NCBI RefSeq assembly: GCF_009917525.1
Contig: NZ_QZDU01000016.1
Span: 1 to 36,259, forward strand
Direction: 5' to 3'
Origin: Acutalibacter sp. 1XD8-36
Lineage (GTDB): Bacteria > Bacillota > Clostridia > Oscillospirales > Acutalibacteraceae
Length of the DNA stretch: 36,259 nucleotides
Shown here piece by piece: positions 1-7,116 of the stretch (positions are counted from its first letter, which is position 1; the number at the start of each line of letters is the position of its first letter). Both the position numbers and the translations under genes were made by a program. The notes under the pieces were generated by a model. That model worked only from the letters and a program-made list of their open reading frames with translations. It was not told where the DNA came from and did no database searches.

Positions 1-361
1 GGAGCTTGCCGCTGTCAAAATCATCGTTGATGGAGATAAACCGTACTCCATAGAGAGGGAAAACCTTCTCCATGAAGTAGCCGACCTCCAAGCTGTTCCG
101 GCCAAACCGACTGAAATCTTTTACGATTATACAGACGATTTTTCCCTCCCGCACCAGGTCGAGCAGTTCCTGGACGGCGGGCCGCTCGAAGTTCGTACCA
201 GAGTACCCGTTGTCCACAAATTCTCTAATCTCATAGTCAGCCAAATCATCGAGATTTTCCGCATATTTATGCAGGGCTAGCTTTTGATTGTCGATGCTCA
301 TGCTCTCCACCTTGTAGTCCTCTGTAGAAAGCCGGATATAAAGCGCCGTCAGTTTATTCAT
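1..361 (-). CDS. serine recombinase, N-terminal part (runs off window)
   Basis: This is the N-terminal resolvase domain of a serine site-specific recombinase, cut by the window edge after about 120 residues. It begins MNKLTALYIRLSTED, and the Ser of YIRLS is the expected nucleophile. It continues through the family hallmarks DNGYSGTNFERP, IIVKDFSRFGRN and GVRFISINDDFD. The ATG at 361 overlaps the stop of the preceding gene by 8 nt, so the two are probably translationally coupled. With the two genes before it, it forms a tandem recombinase array such as is seen in clostridial integrative elements. The C-terminal DNA-binding and zinc-ribbon parts lie outside the window, so whether the gene is intact cannot be judged. 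Confidence 0.9.
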   Translation of the reverse strand, partial: MNKLTALYIRLSTEDYKVESMSIDNQKLALHKYAENLDDLADYEIREFVDNGYSGTNFERPAVQELLDLVREGKIVCIIVKDFSRFGRNSLEVGYFMEKVFPLYGVRFISINDDFDSGKL

Positions 362-968
362 CGCCCAGCACCTCCAGCAATTCGTTAAAGCCACATTCAA
401 AGCGGAAGTCAATGGAAATATCATCCGGGCCGTTGACTGTGATACGCTCAATCAAAATGTCCACAAGCTGAGCGGTCAGCTCTGTATTCGTATCAACTTT
501 TGTCAACATATCAGCCATACAGATATACCGTTTAGCCTGCTGCTCTAACTCAGACTGCTGGGCGGTAAGCTGTTGGATGCACTCCAAGGAATAATTAACT
601 TCCTTAATGTATCCCTCCCTCAATTCTCTGTACTCTGTTTCTGTAAGAATTCCGTTGACAAGATTTTCATATAGCCCGTTTAGAAATGCCTTGTTTTTCT
701 GTGCCTTCAAGCGTAGTTCTACAATCTCGCCGTCAACCTCACTCTTTTTTGCGGACACCTTGCTGTCAAGCTGTTTTGTCCACAGAAGTTTACCTAACAT
801 CACCTCTGCTTTCTGCCGCACAATGCCCATCACTATCTCAAACAGGCGATCCTCCGTTATATACGCTTTGGTGGCGCAAGCCCCCTTTTTCGCTCGGTAG
901 TTCGTCAGGCAGTAGTAGCAGTACCCATCACCATGGCTCGGTTCTTTCTGCTTTTCCTCGCCACTCAG
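354..968 (-). CDS. recombinase zinc-ribbon/coiled-coil protein (C-terminal half only)
   Basis: The product resembles only the C-terminal half of a large serine recombinase. A short Cys-rich zinc-ribbon-like stretch (YCYYCLTNY, then KKGACATKAYI) is followed by a long charged coiled coil and an ending typical of the family (LVDILIERITVNG). There is no resolvase catalytic domain. The reading frame is open from 1007. The first ATG/GTG/TTG (about 833) lies after the zinc ribbon, so the likely start is a CTG at 968 that overlaps the TGA of the upstream recombinase, as an ATGA junction would. It is about 204 aa with that start. It could be an accessory subunit of the recombinase trio or a 5'-truncated remnant. 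The tight overlaps on both sides favour a functional accessory gene. Confidence 0.6.
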   Translation of the reverse strand: MSGEEKQKEPSHGDGYCYYCLTNYRAKKGACATKAYITEDRLFEIVMGIVRQKAEVMLGKLLWTKQLDSKVSAKKSEVDGEIVELRLKAQKNKAFLNGLYENLVNGILTETEYRELREGYIKEVNYSLECIQQLTAQQSELEQQAKRYICMADMLTKVDTNTELTAQLVDILIERITVNGPDDISIDFRFECGFNELLEVLGDE

Positions 969-2578
969 ACCGCCTCCCTTCCCTGAGAGAATCGGCCCAG
1001 CTCCTGCTCATACTCGGTCTGGTAGCGGTAGGTGATGTCCAGCTCCTGCTTACCCAGCACCCGGATGGATTGTATCAGCGCGATAACCGCCCGTCTGTCC
1101 AGCTCCTTCATGGTGGAGAACTGCTTGAAATGCTGCATCCACCGCTGGCGGTCATCGCTGTTGTGCATGGTGTTTTCCACGCTCTGGCGCAGGGCGGCAA
1201 TGGCCTCTTGATACTGCTCAATCTGGCTGGAATAGCCAGCTTTCCACTCCCGGTACTCCTGTTTCGTCACCAGACCGTTGATAAATTTTTCATATAGCGA
1301 CCGCTTGAACTCTTTTACCCTATCTAACTGCACCTCGTTCTCCCGGATTTGCGCAGTGTAACCGGCCACAAGCTCCCGGTTTATCTGTTCTTCACCCATG
1401 CTGTCCAGCAGCTTATCCAGAGCAATCACGCTCTGAATATGGCTTTGCAGGCTCTCCAAAACGCAGGCGGTCAGTGTGTCCTCCCGCAGCATGACGGGAT
1501 TCTCACAGCCGTGCTTTTTTCCAGTGGGGCAGTAATAGTAGATATACTGATTTTGTCCGGACTTAGCGGTTTTGCGGGTCATTGGCCCGCCGCAGGAGCC
1601 GCAAATCAGTAAGCCGGAGAACAGATAGACCTCTCTGCCATCAGGAGCCGTGCGGGTGTCCAGCGAGAGGATTTTCTGCACCAGGTCGAAATCACGGCGG
1701 GGGATAATCGACTCATGAGCGTCCTCCGTGCGCACCCATTCCTCCTGGGGTTTCGTCAGGATATTTTTGAGCTTGTGATTGTATGTTTCCTGTTTGCCCT
1801 GCAAGAGAACGCCGGTGTAGGTTTCATCCTGCAAAATGCGCAGCACGGTCTTTGTCGACCATTTTGCCCCCGGCACGTCCGTAAAACCGCCGGTAGGGTG
1901 GGGCAATCCCCGGCTTACTTTATACTGATATGGGGAAAGAACTCCCAGCCGGTTCAACTCCGTGGCAATACGCTTGGCACTGGCTCCGTCTATCTTGCGG
2001 CGGTAGATGTCCCGCACCACCCGGGCGGCGTCCTCGTCGATTACCAGCCGGTTGCGGTTCTCGGGGTCTTTCTGGTAGCCGTAAATGGGGCAAGCGCCTA
2101 CATAGTCGCCCTTCTCCCGCTTTGCCTGGAGAGCGCTCCGGGTCTTAACGGAAATGTCGTGGCAGTAGGCATCGTTTATCATGTTCTTCAGCCCGATAGT
2201 CAGGTCATCGCCGCTGCGCTCATTGGCTGTGTCGATGTTGTCGTTGATGGAGATGAACCGTACCCCATAGGCCGGAAAAATCTGGCGCAGATAGCGGCCA
2301 GTGTCTATCCATTCCCGGCCCAGGCGGGACAGGTCTTTCACGATGACGCAGTTGACTATGCCAGCCTTGATGTCCTCCATCATTTCCAGAAACGCGGGCC
2401 GGTTGAACAGAACACCGCTGTACCCATCGTCCACCCGCTCAGAAACAATCTCAATATCCGGGTGGGCGGCAACGAAGTCCTCAATGAGCTTTTTCTGGTT
2501 CTGTATGCTGTCGCTTTCCTCTGTGCGGTCTGCGGCATAGGACAGCCGCAGGTATGCGTTGGCCTTATAAACAGACAA
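965..2578 (-). CDS. large serine recombinase (integrase)
   Basis: A 537-aa large serine recombinase that would catalyse integration or excision of a mobile element. The N-terminal catalytic domain (about 1-150) carries Ser13 in AYLRLSYA, DDGYSGVLFNRP, VIVKDLSRLGREW and RFISINDN. The recombinase domain follows (about 165-280, ending in the RILQDETYTGVLLQG helix region). The zinc ribbon is CGSCGGPM then YYYCPTGKKHGC, and a coiled coil covers about 390-470. The start is a TTG with AAAGGAGTG about 7 nt upstream. A good promoter lies some 90-115 nt upstream. It is the first gene of an overlapping trio with the two genes below it. Confidence 0.95.
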   Translation of the reverse strand: MSVYKANAYLRLSYAADRTEESDSIQNQKKLIEDFVAAHPDIEIVSERVDDGYSGVLFNRPAFLEMMEDIKAGIVNCVIVKDLSRLGREWIDTGRYLRQIFPAYGVRFISINDNIDTANERSGDDLTIGLKNMINDAYCHDISVKTRSALQAKREKGDYVGACPIYGYQKDPENRNRLVIDEDAARVVRDIYRRKIDGASAKRIATELNRLGVLSPYQYKVSRGLPHPTGGFTDVPGAKWSTKTVLRILQDETYTGVLLQGKQETYNHKLKNILTKPQEEWVRTEDAHESIIPRRDFDLVQKILSLDTRTAPDGREVYLFSGLLICGSCGGPMTRKTAKSGQNQYIYYYCPTGKKHGCENPVMLREDTLTACVLESLQSHIQSVIALDKLLDSMGEEQINRELVAGYTAQIRENEVQLDRVKEFKRSLYEKFINGLVTKQEYREWKAGYSSQIEQYQEAIAALRQSVENTMHNSDDRQRWMQHFKQFSTMKELDRRAVIALIQSIRVLGKQELDITYRYQTEYEQELGRFSQGREAV

Positions 2579-2664
2579 AAAATCACTCCTTTTGCTTTGC
2601 GGACTTTCCCGGCAAAATCAAAGAGTGATTCGGATTGTGTCTATTCAATTCTTTTTCCGACATC

Positions 2665-2694
2665 AGTATAGCACAGGGCTTTGGGGAAAGTCAA
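2665..2694 (-). promoter_or_regulatory. sigma-A-type promoter of the recombinase trio
   Basis: On the minus strand TTGACT (2694-2689) and TATACT (2670-2665) are separated by 18 nt, close to the vegetative consensus. It lies about 90 nt upstream of the TTG start of the 537-aa recombinase. The -35 box is just past the end of the small gene at 2703. Confidence 0.6.
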
Positions 2695-2702
2695 CAGCTT
2701 TT

Positions 2703-2914
2703 TTACAGTAATATTTGTTTCAAGCACTCCTCCAACGTAGGCCCGTCTTTGGAGAACCGGGCGTGGACGGTGAATGAACCGCACTTGAAGCAGTATGGGT
2801 TTTTGATTTGGCGTAAGTATTCTTTGATACGTTCGTCCTTTGGCAGATTTGGGTCAACGTGTACGTCACGGATGTCCACCAAAGTGTCTTGTGTAGGGCT
2901 TTCTGTTTGTTCAT
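2703..2914 (-). CDS. small mobile-element protein (DUF6870-like), start probably frameshifted
   Basis: The conserved-looking frame reads TLVDIRDVHVDPNLPKDE, then IKEYLRQIKNPYCFKCG and a C-terminal GPTLEECLKQILL. I recognise this from memory as a small protein of unknown function common in clostridial integrative elements. The ATG at 2914 has a fine GGAGG site, but it opens a different frame. The conserved frame itself has no good start nearby and only runs on to a TTG at 2978 without a ribosome site. One missing base just after the ATG would join the two. So this is either a single-base frameshift, real or an assembly error, or the gene uses a weak internal TTG/GTG. The ribosome site is buried in a 14-bp hairpin. 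Confidence 0.55.
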
Positions 2915-2921
2915 TTTGATT

Positions 2922-2961
2922 CCTCCAGGATTTGAATTTGTTGAAAATCAAATCCTGGAGG
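2922..2961. repeat. 14-bp perfect inverted repeat covering a ribosome-binding site
   Basis: The arms 2922-2935 and 2948-2961 are perfect complements (CCTCCAGGATTTGA and its reverse complement) around a 12-nt loop. In minus-strand RNA one arm contains the GGAGG ribosome site that precedes the ATG at 2914, so folding would hide it. There is no U-tract after the stem, so it is not a simple terminator. Confidence 0.7.
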
Positions 2962-3035
2962 TGGTGCACGTGGGCCAAAAAGCCAATGAGCTTGCTTAAA
3001 ATGGCTCTTTAGTGCTCCTAAATGCGAAAAAACGC

Positions 3036-3074
3036 AAAAAAATAAAAGAGATATGAAAAAATCATATCTCTTTT
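3036..3074 (-). terminator. AT-rich hairpin, probable minus-strand terminator
   Basis: The arms 3044-3056 and 3062-3074 form a perfect 13-bp stem (AAAAGAGATATGA type) with a 5-nt A/T loop. On the minus strand it is followed by a run of seven T at 3042-3036 interrupted by one A, so it reads as a weak, AT-rich Rho-independent terminator behind the agrBD transcript. It could also insulate the recombinase genes. Confidence 0.5.
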
Positions 3075-3167
3075 CACGGTAAAGTGTTTTTAGGCATACC
3101 TCTGCGCCGACAGGAAAGACTTCTGCGGCGAAAGAGGCAGCGTTATGATACATAGGGATTAATCTAA

Positions 3168-3205
3168 TAAAGAAAAGCCAGCCAGGCAATGTCTCCTGAC
3201 CGGCT
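3168..3205 (-). terminator. Rho-independent terminator after agrD
   Basis: An 11-bp stem with two G-U pairs (AGCCGGTCAGG with CCTGGCTGGCT, arms 3205-3195 and 3186-3176) and an 8-nt loop is followed on the minus strand by TTTTCTTT. It lies 13 nt after the agrD stop and closes the agr operon. Confidence 0.75.
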
Positions 3206-3217
3206 GTTTCTTAGGGG

Positions 3218-3337
3218 TTACTTCTGGAGCTCTTCGGGGACTTTAGGCTCATAGCCGTACCCGAGAGAGGCCACGCCTGCCCCGAAACTCGCAATGCTCT
3301 CAATGAACTTAGCAATAATAGACCATACAGACATCAT
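3218..3337 (-). CDS. agrD: AgrD-type cyclic lactone autoinducer precursor
   Basis: A 39-aa peptide. An amphipathic N-terminus (MMSVWSIIAKFIESIASFG) is followed by GAGVASLGYG and then an acidic tail YEPKVPEELQK. That tail matches the EPKVPEEL recognition tail of staphylococcal AgrD. By alignment with C-D-F-I-M|DEPKVPEEL of S. aureus, the predicted ring is S24-L-G-Y-G28, closed by the Ser hydroxyl as a lactone rather than by Cys as a thiolactone. AgrB would process the precursor at the membrane. The ATG overlaps the agrB stop (ATGA), giving coupled translation. A second ATG follows at once and has slightly better spacing to the AAAGGA site. The ring boundaries are inference; the AgrD identity is strong because of the tail and the neighbour agrB. 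Confidence 0.88.
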   Translation of the reverse strand: MMSVWSIIAKFIESIASFGAGVASLGYGYEPKVPEELQK

Positions 3338-3921
3338 ACGTCCTTTCTCCTTTCCTGGATTTTAGGTATTACCATCAAAACGGCCACTGCCGTCATTGTG
3401 GTTGAGCACATACAGACTATGTGTGGCATGAACGAGAGAAAGTATGCTATCAATATGCATAGTCCCTCACACGCAGTGATTTGCCAAGAAATGTTTCTGT
3501 TTTTTCGATATGAAACATCAGACATCGGATGATTTTTGTTCTTTATGGGCGTTAGCATAAAAACAACTGCCATAGATGAAAGTACCAAAAATGGGCAAAG
3601 AAACTCTATTCTAAGTGTTTGAATCAATCGGGCAGCATCGAAACAAATCAAGTACACTGCATTACTGAGGATAAAACAACGTCCATATGTCTTGGCGTGG
3701 TAACCACCAGAAAAAAGCCGGATACTCACGAATATAAGGCTAAAGGTGAAAGAAGTATACACCGCGCCACACAAGCATGACAGAATGAACACGGAGAGCA
3801 TTACTGCCAAGGATGAAATAGTTATTTCAAATCCATAAATATAAACTGCTCTACGGACTCGGACCATTGGGAATCTGCACAGAAGTTTTTCTGTTAATGC
3901 GGTAGCACAAGCGTTTAGCAT
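3334..3921 (-). CDS. agrB: AgrB-type membrane peptidase, autoinducer processing
   Basis: A 195-aa polytopic membrane cysteine endopeptidase that would cleave the AgrD tail and cyclise the signal. The signature RLFSGGYHAKTYGRCF holds the catalytic pair His75 and Cys82, seven residues apart as in S. aureus AgrB (H77/C84). Several hydrophobic segments follow at about 34-68, 83-95, 107-124 and 149-185. The start ATG has AAAGGAGGG about 9 nt upstream. Directly upstream lies a TATAAT box with a LytTR-type repeat, separating agrBD from agrAC transcriptionally. The length is normal for the family. Confidence 0.93.
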   Translation of the reverse strand: MLNACATALTEKLLCRFPMVRVRRAVYIYGFEITISSLAVMLSVFILSCLCGAVYTSFTFSLIFVSIRLFSGGYHAKTYGRCFILSNAVYLICFDAARLIQTLRIEFLCPFLVLSSMAVVFMLTPIKNKNHPMSDVSYRKNRNISWQITACEGLCILIAYFLSFMPHIVCMCSTTMTAVAVLMVIPKIQERRKDV

Positions 3922-3947
3922 AACGAGTCCCTCCTTTTCATAAGGCT

Positions 3948-4009
3948 ATTATAGCAGAAAAGGAATTAAAAAACAGATTTTGTCTAAGAGGTATCAAAGT
4001 TTGTCTAAA
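3948..4009 (-). promoter_or_regulatory. agrBD promoter with AgrA-type direct repeat (site A)
   Basis: Read on the minus strand, two identical 9-bp boxes TTAGACAAA (4009-4001 and 3988-3980) are separated by 12 bp (CTTTGATACCTC), a 21-bp period typical of LytTR/AgrA operators. Twenty-six nt further is a TATAAT box (3953-3948) with a TGC extension, and the -35 position (TGTTTT) is poor, as expected for an activated promoter. The upstream box overlaps the agrC stop codon. The same arrangement recurs in front of the RiPP operon. Confidence 0.78.
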
Positions 4010-5348
4010 AGGAGTTCAAGCACACGAAAACAGTTGAAACAAAGTAATGGTCCTGGTAGAAACTGCGGAGAGCGCCGCCATATTTTTTTGCTGTGTCAGC
4101 TATGTTTTGTAGGCCAAGCCCGTGGAGTTCTTGGGAGTCTGCTTTGGTGGTGTGCAAATTTGGGTTAGATACAAGCGGATCTATGTCCACATAGTTCTCC
4201 ACACGGAAAAAGAGGGTGCTGTCATTCTTAACCCATATCTTAACGCTGACATTTCTTTTAGCTGAATTATGCACCCGCTGGCTCGCCTCAAAAGCATTGT
4301 CAATTTGATTGGACAAAACAGCGCAAATATCAACAGGGTCGATTTCGATTGGTTGAGAGATATCCATCGAATACTGAAAAGGAATGGACAGGTCCTCTGC
4401 TTCAGCGGCCTTGCAGTTGATAATAGCGTCGATGATGTTGTTTCCGCTTTTGCAGAAATTCTTTTCCGCATATGATGTTTTTAGGAGAGAGCGGGTGTAT
4501 TGGGCGGTCTTATCCGCTTGTTCTTGACTCGCTAAAACTTCCAGGGCCTTGATATGATGATTAAAGTCGTGAATCCTCCGTGCGATTTCCTTTCGATTTT
4601 CGTATAGTGCTTGGTAGTTCTGGGCAATTAGTTGATTTGTGTTGCGAAGAAGTTCTGCCCTCTGTTTTTCATCCTGATAATTGCCATTGATAAGTAGCAG
4701 TGCAATTACAGCAAAGATACACAGACACGAGAAGATGCAGGAAAACATGATAGCGTTCTGCATAGCCAGCAAAGATTGGCTCATAATCAGGGCAATTAAC
4801 GCTGTCATGACAGCATATACGGAAAGACTCGTACAAAAAAGCAAAAGTCTTTGCTTATAGCGGAGTTTTTGAAGACTAGGTAGAAAGTGCCATAAAAGTA
4901 CCAATAGCAGTATATCTACCCCCTTATTCACCGCTAAGTATAGGGTTCGCAATGGACACGGATTTAACAGTGCCTGAAAAGAGTATGTATCAGTAACAGG
5001 GGATTCTGTTATCATACAGAAGATAAATAAGCAAATATAATCGACCGAATTAACAACCAGGACACTAATTACTGTTGCCGTAGAGCGAAGTAACCAGGAT
5101 TCTTTTGAGACAAAGCGGCTTGATAGTACAATGAACGTGAAACCGATGCCTATTGTGACAAACGAGAAAGCTTGAACGGAGTTCAAAATAGCAATAATTG
5201 CGGTATATATAATAGTAAACCTACAAATAAGGGACTTATGCTTTTGCCCATGATGTAGCTCACATGATATATGCGTAACAGCGCACAGTATAACCGCTCC
5301 TTCGCAGACAGTCGCTGCTAATTCCATAAGGTCATAAGCCCACATCAT
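4005..5348 (-). CDS. agrC: AgrC-type sensor histidine kinase (GHKL)
   Basis: A 447-aa receptor kinase for the cyclic peptide signal. The first 220 residues are six or seven hydrophobic segments forming the sensor. The dimerisation/phosphoacceptor region has RRIHDFNHHIKAL with His260. The GHKL ATPase domain shows the N-box LSNQIDNAFEA (about 345-355) and a G-box ELHGLGLQN near the C-terminus. The start ATG overlaps the agrA stop in an ATGA junction, so kinase and regulator are coupled. The order regulator-kinase is the reverse of the staphylococcal order. The downstream agrB has its own promoter overlapping this gene's stop. Confidence 0.93.
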   Translation of the reverse strand: MMWAYDLMELAATVCEGAVILCAVTHISCELHHGQKHKSLICRFTIIYTAIIAILNSVQAFSFVTIGIGFTFIVLSSRFVSKESWLLRSTATVISVLVVNSVDYICLFIFCMITESPVTDTYSFQALLNPCPLRTLYLAVNKGVDILLLVLLWHFLPSLQKLRYKQRLLLFCTSLSVYAVMTALIALIMSQSLLAMQNAIMFSCIFSCLCIFAVIALLLINGNYQDEKQRAELLRNTNQLIAQNYQALYENRKEIARRIHDFNHHIKALEVLASQEQADKTAQYTRSLLKTSYAEKNFCKSGNNIIDAIINCKAAEAEDLSIPFQYSMDISQPIEIDPVDICAVLSNQIDNAFEASQRVHNSAKRNVSVKIWVKNDSTLFFRVENYVDIDPLVSNPNLHTTKADSQELHGLGLQNIADTAKKYGGALRSFYQDHYFVSTVFVCLNSF

Positions 5349-6064
5349 GGTTCTTCACCCCAGACTTGAAGAATTGTAGATTTGACTCCAGGCAGCATTT
5401 TTCGGCTAATGGGGAGTGACTCATCGGTATCCATTTCTATGAAAGCTTGGGAAAGCTGCTGGACATGATCCAGATTGACAAAGCAACTGCGGCTTATAAA
5501 AACGAATCTCTCATCCCCTATTTTTTTGAATATTTCTTTTATGCCACGCCCGGTATTCACAATTCCTTGACGGGACGTATGGATTTCCAAATAGCGCATT
5601 ACCCTCTGCACATACAGAATTTCGTCATATGGAATTCGCACAATATCGTGGTAGTATGTAACGGTGAGGAAATTCTTTTCTGCTTTTTCAGCTTCGGCCT
5701 GTGCCGCGTCCAGAGCCTCTATTAGTTCCTCATTCAAACTGAGCTTAGACACATACCGCAGCGCATCGACCTTATATCCTTCCCTTGACATTTCGATATG
5801 AGAAGTCAGGAATAAAATGGGTACAAGAGGGTGAGAAGTCTTGATCTGCTTCGCAAGGGAAAAGCCATCTAAGCCCGGCATCTCCACATCCAACAAATAA
5901 ATGTCGTAGACAGAGCCATCTATGATCTCATCCTGCAATGCGGATGGGTCAGAAAAAGTATGAAGCTGGAAGTTTAATTTCTTCTTTTTGGCATACTTCT
6001 GTAGAAGTTCGCTGATTTTGTCAATAAAGACAACCTCATCGTCACAAATTGCCACATGATACAT
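5345..6064 (-). CDS. agrA: AgrA-type response regulator (REC-LytTR)
   Basis: A 239-aa regulator. The receiver domain (about 1-125) has acidic pocket CDDE and phospho-acceptor Asp59 in LLDVEMPGLDG. The LytTR DNA-binding domain occupies about 140-236 (EILYVQRVMRYLEIHT, FVFISRSCFVNLDHVQQL). It is the natural partner for the 21-bp-period direct repeats at 3980-4009 and 7146-7175. I chose the ATG at 6064 because AGGGGG lies 9 nt upstream. A TTG two codons earlier is too close to that site. The gene follows the 164-aa gene by 14 nt and overlaps agrC by 4 nt. Confidence 0.93.
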   Translation of the reverse strand: MYHVAICDDEVVFIDKISELLQKYAKKKKLNFQLHTFSDPSALQDEIIDGSVYDIYLLDVEMPGLDGFSLAKQIKTSHPLVPILFLTSHIEMSREGYKVDALRYVSKLSLNEELIEALDAAQAEAEKAEKNFLTVTYYHDIVRIPYDEILYVQRVMRYLEIHTSRQGIVNTGRGIKEIFKKIGDERFVFISRSCFVNLDHVQQLSQAFIEMDTDESLPISRKMLPGVKSTILQVWGEEP

Positions 6065-6078
6065 TTGCAATTTCCCCC

Positions 6079-6573
6079 TTAGTCTGATTTGAAATCTGCG
6101 TATGTGTACTTAAATGAACGCCTGCGGTTAATATCCAGGAAAAAACTCTGTTCCTCTGAGACTAGCAGCATATATGGATCGTCTGGAGATTTCGGGTTCC
6201 GGGGGTTCAAGTTGCTATGATATGCATATACCCCAATATGACGGGTGAGAACCTTTTCCCTTATGTCCTCCAGAACTTCTTGGATGGGAGCGGTGTGGTA
6301 CTTTGTCGCGGTCCATCGAGGAATCATCGCATGGATTGTATTTAGAGATAGGGCTGGTATTGGTTGTGATGGCGGAATAACAGAGAGGAGTGCCTTTAAA
6401 TCATCCTCCGTATATTCTTTGATTCGCGAAAATAGATAAAGAATTTCATATAAGTCACAGTCACAAGATAGAAACAACTGGAATAAATCTGAGGTTCCTA
6501 TTGGAAGAACATTGTCATTCCTAAGAACAATACACTTGGTTACAAATTCAGTCAAATTGCTTCTCATAGTCAT
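6079..6573 (-). CDS. unknown 164-aa protein leading the agr operon
   Basis: I do not recognise this protein. It is soluble-looking, without a signal peptide or membrane segments. The N-terminal half is helical and leucine-rich (LFQLFLSCDCDLYEILYLF). The C-terminal half contains HIGVYAYHSNLNPRNPKSPDDPYMLL and ends with FFLDINRRRSFKYTYADF. It is the first gene after the operon promoter and ends 14 nt before agrA, so it is co-transcribed with the sensor genes. A role in modulating signalling, or in self-protection, is possible but not shown. The ATG at 6573 has AAGGAGG 11 nt upstream. Confidence 0.75.
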   Translation of the reverse strand: MTMRSNLTEFVTKCIVLRNDNVLPIGTSDLFQLFLSCDCDLYEILYLFSRIKEYTEDDLKALLSVIPPSQPIPALSLNTIHAMIPRWTATKYHTAPIQEVLEDIREKVLTRHIGVYAYHSNLNPRNPKSPDDPYMLLVSEEQSFFLDINRRRSFKYTYADFKSD

Positions 6574-6609
6574 ATATGCAAATTCCTCCTTGATTTGGCA
6601 GCTAGAGCT

Positions 6610-6638
6610 ATTATAGAAGAAACTTGCGTGTTTGTAAA
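6610..6638 (-). promoter_or_regulatory. promoter of the agrAC operon
   Basis: TTTACA (6638-6633), 17 nt, TATAAT (6615-6610) on the minus strand is a near-consensus vegetative promoter about 40 nt upstream of the 164-aa gene. No LytTR-type double box is present here, so sensor expression is probably constitutive. Three GCGT motifs (6626, 6639, 6647) in the shared region with the xre promoter could be an operator for the XRE protein; that is inference. Confidence 0.65.
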
Positions 6639-6658
6639 GCGTCTAGGCGTTTATGCAA

Positions 6659-6687
6659 TGGAGTTTTAAATTCCTTTTTGGTAGAAT
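6659..6687 (+). promoter_or_regulatory. extended -10 promoter of the xre gene
   Basis: TAGAAT at 6682-6687 is preceded by TGG, giving an extended -10 element; the -35 region is poor. It sits 22 nt upstream of the xre start and diverges from the agrAC promoter. Confidence 0.45.
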
Positions 6688-6709
6688 AGTACTGAAAGGA
6701 GGGCAGCAT

Positions 6710-7054
6710 ATGGATTCAATTGGCCGAAAGATTCGCGAATTGAGGAAAATCAGAAAACTTACGCAGGAGCAGCTTGCGGAGCGGTGCGGGGTATCCCCGT
6801 CTTGTATCTCCAGATGGGAAAATGATGTGCTTCGGCCTACTGCAAAAAATATCGAATCTTTATCTACAGCACTGAGCGCAAATATAACTGAGTTATTTCC
6901 TTCATATGCTGTCCAGCCCTCCGAGAGTCTAATTGTGCGAGAAATAGTCTCTATTGTGGAGCAAATGACGGAACCCGAGCAGAAGTTCGTACTTGAAACC
7001 TTGATCCACTACCAGGAGGTTCGAAATTCTCTTACTAAAGACAGTATACCATAG
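6710..7054 (+). CDS. XRE-family helix-turn-helix regulator
   Basis: A 114-aa regulator with an N-terminal Cro/C1-type HTH (IGRKIRELRKIRKLTQEQLAERCGVSPSCISRWEND, about 3-40; key residues Q18, L21, S29, S32, W36). A short helical C-terminus may serve for dimerisation. The ATG at 6710 is favoured by AAAGGAGGG 6-9 nt upstream over an upstream ATG at 6653 that lacks a ribosome site. It sits between, and divergent from, the agr operon and codirectional with the RiPP operon, so it may repress either promoter. A terminator follows it. An AgrA-type site pointing antisense into it lies just beyond its stop. Confidence 0.85.
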   Translation: MDSIGRKIRELRKIRKLTQEQLAERCGVSPSCISRWENDVLRPTAKNIESLSTALSANITELFPSYAVQPSESLIVREIVSIVEQMTEPEQKFVLETLIHYQEVRNSLTKDSIP

Positions 7055-7105
7055 TTTTCTTTTTTTTTCACCATGTATGTCTAAGTGGTCTATAAGTTCG
7101 TCTAA
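7043..7105 (-). promoter_or_regulatory. reverse-facing AgrA-type direct repeat and -10 box (site C)
   Basis: On the minus strand, TTAGACGAA (7105-7097), 12 bp, TTAGACATA (7084-7076) again gives the 21-bp period. A TATACT box lies at 7048-7043, 27 nt beyond. It would drive RNA antisense to the whole xre gene and towards agrAC. The half-sites are each one base off the TTAGACAAA seen at site A. The promoter activity is inference. Confidence 0.5.
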
Positions 7106-7116
7106 ATGAAATCTTT

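Noticed and set aside
686-2671. Long plus-strand frames opposite the recombinase genes
   Set aside because: They are shadows of clear minus-strand recombinase genes in GC-rich DNA; no domains or ribosome sites.
2720-2914. 64-codon frame starting at the ATG with a good ribosome site (MNKQKALHK)
   Set aside because: Its composition is typical of a shifted frame (many Thr/Ser/Lys), while the other frame carries the recognisable conserved protein.
2911-3189. 92-codon minus-strand frame between agrD and the small gene
   Set aside because: It crosses the AT-rich hairpin and the 14-bp palindrome, has no ribosome site and no protein-like conservation pattern.
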